Assembly: GCF_014490665.1 (NCBI RefSeq)
Contig: NZ_CP061038.1
Location: forward strand, 1-64,000
Reading direction: 5' to 3'
Source: Sphingomonas alpina
GTDB taxonomy: Bacteria > Pseudomonadota > Alphaproteobacteria > Sphingomonadales > Sphingomonadaceae
DNA: 64,000 nt
The notes below the pieces were generated by a model that worked only from the letters and a program-made list of their open reading frames with translations, was not told where the DNA came from and did no database searches. Shown one piece after another: positions 8,362 to 17,419 of this stretch (positions within the stretch are counted from its first letter, which is position 1; the number at the start of each line of letters is the position of its first letter). The translations under genes were made by a program, and so were the position numbers.

Positions 8362-9617
8362 GTGACGATCTCCGCCTCCGGCTCAGCCGCGCCGCCATCG
8401 GCGCGCGCGACGGATATGGTAACGGCGACATCCATCGTCACGTTGCCGACGGTGCGAAACAGGTCGGGAATCGTCTCGACTGCGACGAGCAGCCCCAAAG
8501 CCTCGATCGGCACCCCCATCGCCACCGCGACCGGCGCGACCGAGGCGAAGAAGCTGATCGTGCCGGGCAGCGAGACCGAGCCCATGGTGGTGATCGCGGC
8601 GGTCGCGACCCCGGCGGCGAGCGCTCCCGGGCCGATCGGCATGCCAAGCAGATGCGCGACGTACAGCGCGACCGCAAGGTTCATCGCCGGGCTGGTCGCG
8701 CGGAAGATCGCCACCGCGATCGGCAAGGTGATGCCGGCGCTGGTCGCCGGCGCGCCAAGCTCGGCGCTTGCCTTGAGCATGGCGGGCAAAGAGGCCAGCG
8801 AGGATTGCGTGCTGATCGCGACCGCCTGGGCCGGGGCGACTGCGCGGGCGAAGCGCAATATGCCGACCCGGCCGAAGATCGCCGCGACTGGATAGGCGGC
8901 GAGCAGCACCACCAGCCCGATTGCCGAGACGGTAACGATGTAATGGAGCAATGCGCCGAACGCCGCTGCTCCGGTCTGCGCACCGACACCATAGGCCAGT
9001 GCGAAGATGCCGATCGGCGCAAGTTTCAAAACCCAGGTGATGATCACCAGCATCGTGTCGACGATTGCCTGAAAGAATCCGGTGAGCAGCGCGCGCGGCT
9101 CGGGCGGCAGGCGGGTGATGGCAAAGGCGAAAGTGATCGCGAACACGGTCAACGGCAGGAATGCATCGGCCGCCGCGGCGGTCACGACATTGGTCGGCAC
9201 CACCGTGTCGAAGAAAGCGCCGAGGTTCGGCACCGTGCCGGCCGGCGCCGCCGCGCGGCTGAGCGACGTGCGTAGCGCCTCGGCCCAGGCGGTGGGCAGC
9301 GGCCACAGCTTGAGCAGCATCGGCACGAGCAGTGCCGACATCAATGTGGCGCTCCACAACAGGATGACGAACATCACCACCGATCGCCCCGCGATGCGCC
9401 CGGCGCGCGCCGCATCGGCGGTGGCGCCGACACCGGTCACCAGCAGCCCGACGATCAGCGGCACGATCACCATCTGCAGCCCATGCAGCCAGGCCGATCC
9501 GATCGGCTGGGTGATCTTGGTCGCCGCCAGCGCCCAGTCGGCCGAGGCGGATGCGGCGGCGATGCCGATCACGAGCCCGGCGATCAGCGCCAGCAGAATA
9601 CGAGTGGCTTGCGACAT
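8358..9617 (-). CDS. Dicarboxylate/amino acid:cation symporter (DAACS)
   Basis: A 419-residue GltP/DctA-fold secondary transporter. Family landmarks are [18 protein letters not shown], the serine-rich loop [14 protein letters not shown] (HP1), and [13 protein letters not shown] in the last membrane helix, which keeps the Asp, Arg and Asn that bind the substrate amino acid or dicarboxylate. The usual NMDG motif of helix 7 is not recognisable; the corresponding stretch reads [14 protein letters not shown], so cation coupling or substrate choice may differ. AAGGATC lies before the ATG. It forms a two-gene operon with the overlapping aldo-keto reductase. Confidence 0.9.
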   Translation of the reverse strand: MSQATRILLALIAGLVIGIAAASASADWALAATKITQPIGSAWLHGLQMVIVPLIVGLLVTGVGATADAARAGRIAGRSVVMFVILLWSATLMSALLVPMLLKLWPLPTAWAEALRTSLSRAAAPAGTVPNLGAFFDTVVPTNVVTAAAADAFLPLTVFAITFAFAITRLPPEPRALLTGFFQAIVDTMLVIITWVLKLAPIGIFALAYGVGAQTGAAAFGALLHYIVTVSAIGLVVLLAAYPVAAIFGRVGILRFARAVAPAQAVAISTQSSLASLPAMLKASAELGAPATSAGITLPIAVAIFRATSPAMNLAVALYVAHLLGMPIGPGALAAGVATAAITTMGSVSLPGTISFFASVAPVAVAMGVPIEALGLLVAVETIPDLFRTVGNVTMDVAVTISVARADGGAAEPEAEIVT

Positions 9618-9724
9618 GCTGATCCTTCGATATGGCTGGCGATAAGGCTGGAACTAGAGACAATAGCAGTACGCGGCCCGGGACAGTACAGAGCCGGGAC
9701 GCATAGCGAATGGGAATGCGCGGA

Positions 9725-11065
9725 ATGGCAAGAAAATATTTCGGCACCGATGGCATTCGCGGTGCGACCAATGCGCACCCGATGACTGCGGCGATGGCGA
9801 TGAAGGTCGGCATGGCGGCGGGTGCGCATTTCCAGCGCGGCGACCACCGGCACCGCGTGGTGATCGGCAAGGATACGCGCCTGTCGGGCTATATGCTCGA
9901 ATCGGCGATGGTTGCCGGCTTCACCAGTGTTGGCATGGACGTGGTGCTGCTCGGGCCGATGCCGACCCCGGCGGTCGCGATGCTGACTCATTCGATGCGC
10001 GCCGATCTCGGCGTGATGATCTCGGCCAGCCACAACCCCTATGCCGATAACGGCATCAAGCTGTTCGGGCCCGACGGCTACAAGCTCAGCGACGAGGACG
10101 AACTGGCGATCGAAGCGCTGATCGACGGCGATATCCCCCTCGTGGCAGGGCCGGACATCGGTCGAGCGCGACGCGTCGACGATGCGAAGGGCCGTTACAT
10201 CCATTTCGCCAAATCGACCTTTCCGGAAAGCCTCCGGCTCGACGGCATGCGCATCGTGGTCGATTGCGCCAATGGTGCGGGCTATCAGGTGGCGCCCTCG
10301 GCGCTGTGGGAACTCGGTGCCGATGTGATCGCGATCGGGGTCAGCCCGAACGGCAAGAACATCAATGACGGTGTCGGGTCGACCGCGCCCGACCTGCTGT
10401 GCGAGACGGTGGTCGCCTCAGGCGCGCAGCTCGGCATTGCGCTCGACGGCGACGCCGACCGGCTGATCGTGGTCGACGAGCTTGGCCATGTGGTCGACGG
10501 CGATCAGTTGATGGCGACGATCGCCAGCGGCTATGCGCGCGCCGGGCGGCTGAAGAACGGCGGGCTGGTCGCGACGGTAATGTCGAACCTCGGACTCGAA
10601 CGGCATCTCGCGGCGCAGGGCATCGGCCTGATCCGCACCGGAGTCGGCGACCGGCAGGTGCTCGAGGCGATGCGCGCGCAGGGCTATAATGTCGGCGGCG
10701 AGCAATCCGGACACATCATCCTCAGCGATTATGCCACCACCGGCGACGGACTGGTCGCAGCGCTGCAGGTGCTGGCCGAGCTGGTCTGGGCCGGCGCGCC
10801 GGCAAGCGAGTTCCTGCACCGCTTCGACCCGGTGCCGCAGCTGCTCAAGAATGTCCGCTTCAAGGGCGGCAAGCCGCTCCAGGACGAAAGCGTCAAGGCG
10901 GTGATTGCGGCGGCCGAGGCGGAACTGGCCGGTCAGGGCCGGCTGGTGATCCGCCCCTCGGGCACCGAGCCGGTGATCCGTGTGATGGCGGAAGGCGATG
11001 ATTCCGATCAGGTGACGCGGCTTGTCGATCGCATCTGCGACGCGGTACGGGTGGCGGCGGCCTGA
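9725..11065 (+). CDS. glmM: Phosphoglucosamine mutase GlmM
   Basis: This 446-residue enzyme interconverts glucosamine-6-phosphate and glucosamine-1-phosphate on the way to UDP-GlcNAc for peptidoglycan and LPS. Signatures: [10 protein letters not shown] at the N-terminus; the phosphoserine loop [15 protein letters not shown] (active Ser about 102); the metal-binding LDGDADR; and the phosphate-binding [12 protein letters not shown] near the C-terminus. The start MARKYFG matches the family; in-frame ATGs 9 and 15 bp upstream are less likely. Confidence 0.96.
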   Translation: MARKYFGTDGIRGATNAHPMTAAMAMKVGMAAGAHFQRGDHRHRVVIGKDTRLSGYMLESAMVAGFTSVGMDVVLLGPMPTPAVAMLTHSMRADLGVMISASHNPYADNGIKLFGPDGYKLSDEDELAIEALIDGDIPLVAGPDIGRARRVDDAKGRYIHFAKSTFPESLRLDGMRIVVDCANGAGYQVAPSALWELGADVIAIGVSPNGKNINDGVGSTAPDLLCETVVASGAQLGIALDGDADRLIVVDELGHVVDGDQLMATIASGYARAGRLKNGGLVATVMSNLGLERHLAAQGIGLIRTGVGDRQVLEAMRAQGYNVGGEQSGHIILSDYATTGDGLVAALQVLAELVWAGAPASEFLHRFDPVPQLLKNVRFKGGKPLQDESVKAVIAAAEAELAGQGRLVIRPSGTEPVIRVMAEGDDSDQVTRLVDRICDAVRVAAA

Positions 11066-11083
11066 GAATAAGGCAAACCACCC

Positions 11084-11163
11084 CTCCGTTCGTTTCGAGC
11101 GGGGTCGAGAAACAAGCTACGAATGCTGCGCAAGGTTCTCGACTTCGCTCGAAACGAACGGAG
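11084..11163. repeat. Palindromic intergenic repeat, copy 1
   Basis: Left arm CTCCGTTCGTTTCGAGCG plus GGTCGAGAA; right arm TTCTCGA plus CTTCGCTCGAAACGAACGGAG. The arms are nearly perfect complements about 24 nt apart, giving a long hairpin between glmM and the DUF1272 gene. It shares the CTCCGTTCG/CGAACGGAG ends with the copies at 11.9 and 14.3 kb, so it appears to be a divergent member of the same sphingomonad repeat class. Confidence 0.8.
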
Positions 11164-11183
11164 AAGGTGCTAGAGGATAGTCC

Positions 11184-11414
11184 ATGCTTGAAATGCGCCC
11201 CGATTGCGAACGCTGCGGCGTCGACCTTCCCGCCGATGCGCCAGGCGCGTTCATCTGCTCGTTCGAATGCACCTTCTGCGCGGAATGCACCGAGGCGATG
11301 GACGATGTCTGCCCCAATTGCGGTGGCGAGCTGATCGACCGCCCGACCCGCACCGGCAAGCGGCTCGAACGCCACCCCGCCTCGACCGTACGAGTCTATA
11401 AAGGCGCGGCATGA
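11184..11414 (+). CDS. DUF1272 zinc-ribbon-like small protein
   Basis: A 76-residue protein matching DUF1272: MLEMRPDCERCGVDLP at the N-terminus, then ICSFECTFCAECTEAM and CPNCGGEL. Eight Cys in paired CxxC-like arrangements suggest binding of one or two zinc ions. The function of the family is unknown. Its stop overlaps the thiD start (ATGA), so the pair is translationally coupled; whether DUF1272 has a role in thiamine metabolism is not known. Confidence 0.88.
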   Translation: MLEMRPDCERCGVDLPADAPGAFICSFECTFCAECTEAMDDVCPNCGGELIDRPTRTGKRLERHPASTVRVYKGAA

Positions 11415-12271
11415 CCGCGCGCATCCTGATCATCGCCGGCTCGGATTCGGGCGGCGGCGCGGGCATTCAGGCCGATATCAAGACAGTGACGATGCTTGGC
11501 GGCCACGCGATGACCGCCATCACTGCGATCACCGCGCAGAACACGCTCGGGGTGCAGGGCGTGCACCGCGTGCCGACCGGGACGGTCATCGCGCAGATCG
11601 ACTCTGTGGTGAGCGACATCGGCGTAGACGCGGTGAAGATCGGTATGATCGGCTCGGCCGAGACCGCGCATGCGGTGGCGGACCGGCTGGAGCAGATGGC
11701 GGGCGTGCCGATCGTGCTCGATCCGGTGATGGTCGCGACGAGTGGATCGGTGCTGGCCGACGATGATACGATCGCCGCGTTCGGGCGGCTGATGCGGGTC
11801 GCGACGGTCACTACGCCCAATTTGCCGGAGCTGGCGGTGCTCAGCGCGACCCTCCCCTCCGTTCGCCCTGAGCTTGTCGAAGGACCGTTCTTCCTTCCGT
11901 CCGGCGCGGGAGAAAAAAACGGTGCTTCGACGAGCTCAGCACGAACGGAGGAGAGAACACTCGTCAATCACATCGGCACCGCATTGCTGGTGAAGGGCGG
12001 TCATGCAGATGGCGAAGAGATTGAAGACCGCCTCATTCATGCCGATGGCTCGGTTCAGAACTGGCGCGCGCCTCGACTGCACACGACCAGCAGTCACGGC
12101 ACCGGCTGCACTCTGTCCAGCGCGATCGCGACTGGCCTGGGCGAGGGCATGACGCTCGCCCAGGCGGTGGAGCGGGCGATCCGATTTGTCCGCCGCGCTC
12201 TGGAAGAAGCGCCGGGTCTCGGGCATGGTCATGGTCCGATGGGCCAGCAATTTGTGACGGATTTCCGGTGA
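11411..12271 (+). CDS. thiD: Hydroxymethylpyrimidine/phosphomethylpyrimidine kinase ThiD
   Basis: This 286-residue ribokinase-fold enzyme phosphorylates HMP and HMP-P in thiamine diphosphate synthesis. Signatures: IAGSDSGGGAGIQADIKT at the N-terminus, VKIGMIGS, LDPVMVATSGS, TTPNLPE, and the anion-hole/catalytic motif TSSHGTGCTLSSAIA. Residues about 148-182 (VRPELVEG, then STSSARTE) are not ThiD sequence; they are the in-frame translation of a palindromic repeat found in intergenic copies nearby, placed in the loop between TTPNLPELAVL and TALLVKGGH. Catalytic motifs on both sides are intact, so the enzyme is probably functional. It is coupled to DUF1272 upstream and overlaps rnhB downstream. 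Confidence 0.94.
   Translation: MTARILIIAGSDSGGGAGIQADIKTVTMLGGHAMTAITAITAQNTLGVQGVHRVPTGTVIAQIDSVVSDIGVDAVKIGMIGSAETAHAVADRLEQMAGVPIVLDPVMVATSGSVLADDDTIAAFGRLMRVATVTTPNLPELAVLSATLPSVRPELVEGPFFLPSGAGEKNGASTSSARTEERTLVNHIGTALLVKGGHADGEEIEDRLIHADGSVQNWRAPRLHTTSSHGTGCTLSSAIATGLGEGMTLAQAVERAIRFVRRALEEAPGLGHGHGPMGQQFVTDFR
11853..11953. repeat. Palindromic repeat, copy 2, inside the thiD reading frame
   Basis: Left arm CTCCGTTCGCCCTGAGCTTG plus TCGAAGGACCG; right arm GGTGCTTCGACGAGC plus TCAGCACGAACGGAG. The inner part has a second small pairing. About 100 bp of repeat lies in frame within thiD without a stop codon. Copies at 11.1 and 14.3 kb are intergenic. Confidence 0.85.
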
Positions 12272-12906
12272 CGCGTCCCAACCTCAAACCCAGTCCCAAA
12301 CCCAGCCTGCGTCATGAAAAGCTCTGCCTCGCACCCGTTGTCGGGGTCGATGAGGCCGGGCGCGGGCCGCTCGCCGGGCCGGTGGTCGCAGCGGCGGTGA
12401 TCCTGCCCGCCAAGGGCGTACCGCGCGGGATCGATGATTCGAAGAAACTGTCCCCGGCCGAACGTGCCCGCCTGCACGACCGGCTGCGCGACTGCGCGAT
12501 GGTCGGGATCGGCATCGTCGAGGCCGACGAGATCGACACGCTCAACATCTTCTGGGCGACGATGAAGGCGATGACCCTGGCGGTCGAGGCGCTGATCAGG
12601 GATGGGGGCTGCATGCCCGGCCATGTGCTGGTCGACGGCAATCGCCTGCCGCGCTGGGATCATCCGGCGACCGCGATCATCTCGGGCGATGCGATCTCGC
12701 TGTCGATCGCCGCCGCGTCGATCGTCGCCAAGCACACTCGCGACACGATCATGATCGCGCACGCCGAATCGCATCCGCATTATGGCTGGCACTCGAACAA
12801 GGGCTATGGATCGCGCACGCACCTCGACGCGCTGCGCCAATATGGCCCTTCGCCACTGCATCGGCGCAGCTTTGCGCCGGTTGCACAGGCCTGGCTCGAT
12901 TTTTAA
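12268..12906 (+). CDS. rnhB: Ribonuclease HII
   Basis: A 212-residue type 2 RNase H that cleaves RNA in RNA/DNA hybrids and single ribonucleotides in DNA. Catalytic motifs: VGVDEAGRGPLAGPV (first Asp and Glu), ideal DDSKKLSPAER, VLVDGN (Asp), and the second catalytic region ISIAAASIVAKHTRD with YGWHSNKGYG. It starts with GTG and overlaps the thiD stop by 4 bp (GTGA), so it belongs to the DUF1272-thiD-rnhB operon. The N-terminus has a short Pro/Lys-rich lead before the fold. Confidence 0.96.
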   Translation: MTRPNLKPSPKPSLRHEKLCLAPVVGVDEAGRGPLAGPVVAAAVILPAKGVPRGIDDSKKLSPAERARLHDRLRDCAMVGIGIVEADEIDTLNIFWATMKAMTLAVEALIRDGGCMPGHVLVDGNRLPRWDHPATAIISGDAISLSIAAASIVAKHTRDTIMIAHAESHPHYGWHSNKGYGSRTHLDALRQYGPSPLHRRSFAPVAQAWLDF

Positions 12907-12925
12907 TCGCCAAATCTCGACCCAT

Positions 12926-13063
12926 GAGTCTTTTGCGCCACACCCCATCCCTTGAGTCTGCCGACTCATGCCGACTCAATATCTGGGCAGCTTCCCAAAA
13001 TGTTCCGCTTTGTTAACGATTTGGTAACCGAAATTGTTAACTATTCTGCGCTTGACCGGAGTC
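12926..13063 (+). promoter_or_regulatory. ccrM promoter region with five GANTC sites and a CtrA-like box
   Basis: GANTC sites occur at 12926, 12954, 12963, 12973 and 13059 (GAGTC, GAGTC, GACTC, GACTC, GAGTC) within 138 bp. A TTAA-N7-GTAA element (13013-13027) is one base from the CtrA consensus TTAA-N7-TTAA, with another TTAAC at 13037. In Caulobacter, ccrM transcription depends on CtrA and is sensitive to methylation of promoter GANTC sites; the same logic is inferred here. Confidence 0.65.
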
Positions 13064-13093
13064 CGTACATCCGCAGGGATGCGCGGATTATAG

Positions 13094-14260
<1,167 letters not shown>

Positions 14261-14270
14261 GGATCGCTAC

Positions 14271-14374
14271 CCTCCGTTCGCCCTGAGCTTGTCGAAGGGC
14301 CGTTCTTTCCTTTGACGGTGGAAAAGGTCAGGACGGTGGTTGGCCTTCGGCCCGACAAGCTCAGCACGAACGGT
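14271..14374. repeat. Palindromic intergenic repeat, copy 3
   Basis: Left arm CCTCCGTTCGCCCTGAGCTT followed by GTCGAAGG; right arm CGACAAGCTCAGCACGAACGG. The left arm is nearly identical to the copy inside thiD. It fills the gap between ccrM and folP and ends 8 bp before the folP start codon, so the folP translation-initiation region borders the hairpin. Confidence 0.85.
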
Positions 14375-14381
14375 TGATTTG

Positions 14382-15440
14382 ATGTCCGTCTCTACCTTCC
14401 ACCTCCGCCCGATCCAGTTCGTCGACACGCCGGTCGGCCGCGACGGCGAAGTCGCGCGGCTCGCCGGCGGGATGCAATGGTTCGCCGCTTATGAAGTGAT
14501 CGAGAACGGCGCGCGCCGCACCGTGCCGATCGCCGATTTTGATCGCCTGCTCGGCACCGACGAACGCGCCGCAAAGCTCCATCGGGCGATCACCGCCCCA
14601 CGTGCGCCGCTGACGCTCGGCGGCCGTACATTGCGCTTCGACCAGCCGATGATCGCCGGCATCCTCAATGTCACGCCCGACAGTTTCTCCGATGGCGGCC
14701 TGCACGACGATGCAGCCGGCGCCGGCTTCGACATGACGACCAAAGGTGCAGCGCTGATCGACGTCGGTGGCGAATCGACTCGTCCCAATGCCCCGACGGT
14801 ATGGGAAGGCGACGAGATCGCCCGTGTGGTCCCGGTGATCGAGAGGCTTGCCGGTGGCGGGACCTTGGTCTCGATCGACACGCGCAAGGCGGCAGTGATG
14901 GAGGCGGCGCTGAAGGCCGGCGCGTCCATCGTCAACGATGTCTCGGCGCTGCTGTGGGACGACCGCGCGCTGGAGGTGGTTGCACGCGCCGGTTGCCCGG
15001 TGATCCTGATGCATTCGCCCGACCCGAAAAAGGGTCCGCATGGCGGCACCGGCTACAAAGCGGTGCTGACTGAAGTCTATGACTGGCTCGAGGCGCGCGT
15101 CACTGCGGCCGTCGCCGGGGGTATCGACCGAGCAAAGATCATTGTCGATCCGGGTATCGGGTTCGGCAAGTCGTTGCAGGACAATCTGACGCTGCTCAAC
15201 GGGCTGGCGTTGTTCCATGGCCTTGGCTGCCCGGTGATGCTCGGCGCGAGCCGCAAGCGCATGATCGGCGCGCTGTCCAACGAAGCACCGGCGGATCAGC
15301 GGCTCGGCGGCTCGCTGACCCTGGCGCTGAAGGGGGCTGAGACGGGCATGCAGTTGCTGCGCGTCCATGATGTGGCGGAAACCGTGCAGGCGCTCAGGGT
15401 CTGGCGCGGGATGAAGGATCAGGCGCTGGTGAGCGGCTGA
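14382..15440 (+). CDS. folP: Dihydropteroate synthase FolP
   Basis: A 352-residue TIM-barrel enzyme joining p-aminobenzoate to 6-hydroxymethyl-7,8-dihydropterin pyrophosphate in folate synthesis. Signatures: IAGILNVTPDSFSDGG, IDVGGESTRPNAP, SIDTRKAAVMEAALKAGASI, NDVSALLWD, DPGIGFGKSLQDNL and LGASRKRMIG. An N-terminal lead of about 85 residues precedes the barrel, longer than in enteric FolP. The ATG giving MSVSTFHLRP was chosen because the frame upstream is palindromic repeat sequence. No typical Shine-Dalgarno is seen. Confidence 0.95.
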   Translation: MSVSTFHLRPIQFVDTPVGRDGEVARLAGGMQWFAAYEVIENGARRTVPIADFDRLLGTDERAAKLHRAITAPRAPLTLGGRTLRFDQPMIAGILNVTPDSFSDGGLHDDAAGAGFDMTTKGAALIDVGGESTRPNAPTVWEGDEIARVVPVIERLAGGGTLVSIDTRKAAVMEAALKAGASIVNDVSALLWDDRALEVVARAGCPVILMHSPDPKKGPHGGTGYKAVLTEVYDWLEARVTAAVAGGIDRAKIIVDPGIGFGKSLQDNLTLLNGLALFHGLGCPVMLGASRKRMIGALSNEAPADQRLGGSLTLALKGAETGMQLLRVHDVAETVQALRVWRGMKDQALVSG

Positions 15441-15442
15441 TC

Positions 15443-16294
15443 ATGCAGCGGCGCAGCGCGCTCAAATGGCTCGGCGGTGCGGCAGCTGCCTTGACCATGC
15501 CTCGTGTCTACGCCCAATCAAAGACCATGACGAAGGATCTCGGTCACCTTACGCCCAAGCAGCGCGCCGATTATGAAGCGATGCATGATCGTATGATGAA
15601 GGCGCTGCCCTATGAGCGTGTTGAAACGACCGGGGCTGAAGCGCTTGCCGAATGGGAACGGTTGCGGCGTGTCGGGCGTGGTTGGCCGATAATCGTCGGC
15701 GACGACGAGCAATTGGAACGTATTGCGGAGACATTCAGCATCGACGATCCGGCGGTGTTCCCAAGCCCGATCCACGGGCCACCCCCAAGGCGCCCTGCCG
15801 AGATTCTCGACGTTGCGGCCCGACTTCGTTTCCCGGAGGATCTGAGGCGCTGGGACGGATATGGCGAGCCGCCACCGCCGCCGCTGGGGGATTGGCCGAC
15901 CGAGAACGAGCAAACTGGATTGACCGTTGCGCGCGATGTGCTGACCGGCAAGCCATTCGACCGCGTGCATATTTTGCTCATTCCGGCACGCGAAAGTTGG
16001 GAGGTGCCGGCCTATCTGCGCTGGGGCGGCTGGAATGGCTGTACCGCCGCCGAATATCATGTCGCGGCCCTCCACCATTGGGCAGCGTCAAATGGCGCTG
16101 AACTGATCGGCATCAACGCAGATACGATGAACCTGCGCGTAGCGCGCCGTCCCATCGGTCGCCCCGAGGCGCTGGCGCTCGCGCGCGAACAATATCTCTA
16201 TTGCACGGATATCATCGACCAGGGTGTTGGCTCGCTCTCCGCATTAGCGGCATCGCTGGTGAATGATGACTGGTGGTATTTCTGGTGGGACTAA
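15443..16294 (+). CDS. DUF4253 domain protein with Tat-like signal
   Basis: A 283-residue protein. The N-terminus MQRRSALKWLGGAAAALTMP looks like a Tat signal, although the RR pair is followed by S-A-L rather than the full consensus. The C-terminal 110 residues match DUF4253: VPAYLRWGGWNGC, YHVAALHHWAASNGAELIGI, LAREQYLYCTDI and the terminal YFWWD. The middle is Pro-rich. Family function is unknown. It starts 3 bp after the folP stop and may share its transcript, but no functional link is implied. Confidence 0.82.
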   Translation: MQRRSALKWLGGAAAALTMPRVYAQSKTMTKDLGHLTPKQRADYEAMHDRMMKALPYERVETTGAEALAEWERLRRVGRGWPIIVGDDEQLERIAETFSIDDPAVFPSPIHGPPPRRPAEILDVAARLRFPEDLRRWDGYGEPPPPPLGDWPTENEQTGLTVARDVLTGKPFDRVHILLIPARESWEVPAYLRWGGWNGCTAAEYHVAALHHWAASNGAELIGINADTMNLRVARRPIGRPEALALAREQYLYCTDIIDQGVGSLSALAASLVNDDWWYFWWD

Positions 16295-16479
16295 GTGAAA
16301 ATATATATTAATATACTGATATATAACAATATTATACGAATTCCACCAAAGCGCTGAAGGTGGGGATATGCGACATACCGGTGTCCCATATCTCCCTTCG
16401 TTCGCCCCTGATGCTCTCTCGGCAATTGCGCAAGACCCGTTCCACCCCCGGCCAGAAATGGGTCCTGGCTGCTCATGAT
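16295..16479. other. Short AT-rich intergenic stretch
   Basis: The first 60 bp after the DUF4253 gene are strikingly AT-rich for this genome and include ATATACTGATATAT, which resembles the TATAC palindromes of the sugar island. It lies between convergent genes, so a promoter role is not expected. No ORF or clear terminator was found. Confidence 0.4.
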
Positions 16480-17166
16480 CTACAGCCCAAATTTCACTTT
16501 CAGCTTCGGCCCGGTCAGCGATTTGAGCGCATCCTTGCCGATCCATCGCTCGGTTCGGTCATCAGACGCCGCAAGCCGTTCGGCCAGCCCGATCGCTGCG
16601 CGGTTCAGCGCGATATTGCGCTCGCCGATCGCACGAAGCGCCCAGCTTACGCCTTTCTTGACGAAGTTGCGCGGGTCACCCGTCGCCGCCTCGATCAGTG
16701 GCAGGCAATCGAGGAACGGGGCATCCGGCATCTTGCGGTCATGCAGCGCGACGCTGGCGAGCAAGGCGAACGCGGCGCGGCGGCCGAACTCGTCGTTCAG
16801 CCGGCTCCAGTCGCGGACCTTGTCCAGCGCATGGGGCGTCCGGTCGAACAGGTTGAAGCACAATGTGTCGCAGATCGCCCAATTGTCGAAATCCGCGCGC
16901 CATGCGTCCATGATCTCCGGCGTGGTCAAAGCCGGATCGGCGATCAGCGACACCAGCAGCCGCGCCTCGTAGATATCGCTTCCCCACAGCGCGAGCGCCA
17001 GCGGGTGATCGCGTCCGAGCCGTTTCGCGATCGCCTTGATATCGGTCATGCGCACGCCGATCGCGGTCGGCGCGATGATGGCGTAGCGCCGCGCGAGATC
17101 GTCGCGATAGCCCGGGTCGGCATGTTGCCGCAGATGGGCAAGGATCGCAGCGATCCGGTCGTCCAT
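16480..17166 (-). CDS. DNA alkylation repair protein (AlkD-like HEAT repeat)
   Basis: A 228-residue all-helical protein of the DNA alkylation repair/AlkD superfamily: YAIIAPTAIGVRMTDIKAIAK, WGSDIYEARLLVSLIADP, DNWAICDTLCFNLF (the conserved W-D/C-D region lining the DNA groove) and FVKKGVSWALRAIGERN. AlkD glycosylases remove bulky N3- and N7-alkyl purines. The start at MDDRIAAIL is the likeliest; the frame continues 12 codons upstream. A palindromic repeat separates it from the NtrC-like gene. Confidence 0.9.
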   Translation of the reverse strand: MDDRIAAILAHLRQHADPGYRDDLARRYAIIAPTAIGVRMTDIKAIAKRLGRDHPLALALWGSDIYEARLLVSLIADPALTTPEIMDAWRADFDNWAICDTLCFNLFDRTPHALDKVRDWSRLNDEFGRRAAFALLASVALHDRKMPDAPFLDCLPLIEAATGDPRNFVKKGVSWALRAIGERNIALNRAAIGLAERLAASDDRTERWIGKDALKSLTGPKLKVKFGL

Positions 17167-17194
17167 CGCTGAAGCAACTTCAGGTTGAACCACC

Positions 17195-17284
17195 CCCGTC
17201 ATTCCCGCGAAAGCGGGAATCCCGCTTCTTCTTCCGAGTGCGGGGCAAGGTAGCGGTATCCCCGCTTTCGCGGTGATGACGGGA
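17195..17284. repeat. Palindromic repeat, GTCATTCCCGCGAAAGCGGGAA type
   Basis: CGTCATTCCCGCGAAAGCGG at the left and CCCCGCTTTCGCGGTGATGA at the right form a large hairpin about 90 bp long; each arm also folds on itself (CCCGCGAAAGCGGG). It lies upstream of the AlkD-like start. The family differs in sequence from the CTCCGTTCG class but shares CGCGAA/TTCGCG arms with the 20.3 kb element. Confidence 0.8.
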
Positions 17285-17419
17285 AAGGGGCGACACCCTC
17301 TTTTGCCGCTGAATTGGGCATACCCTACCTTATCCGGACGATGCGGACCGAGTCGAGCACAGGCGATGATCGTCGGCTCGATTCACATCCCTCTCGGGCA
17401 TCATCTTACCGGCTCAGCC

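Noticed and set aside
16300..16360. Fifth GntR operator
   Set aside because: ATATACTGATATAT resembles the sugar-island sites but lies between convergent genes in an AT-rich patch, with no promoter to control.
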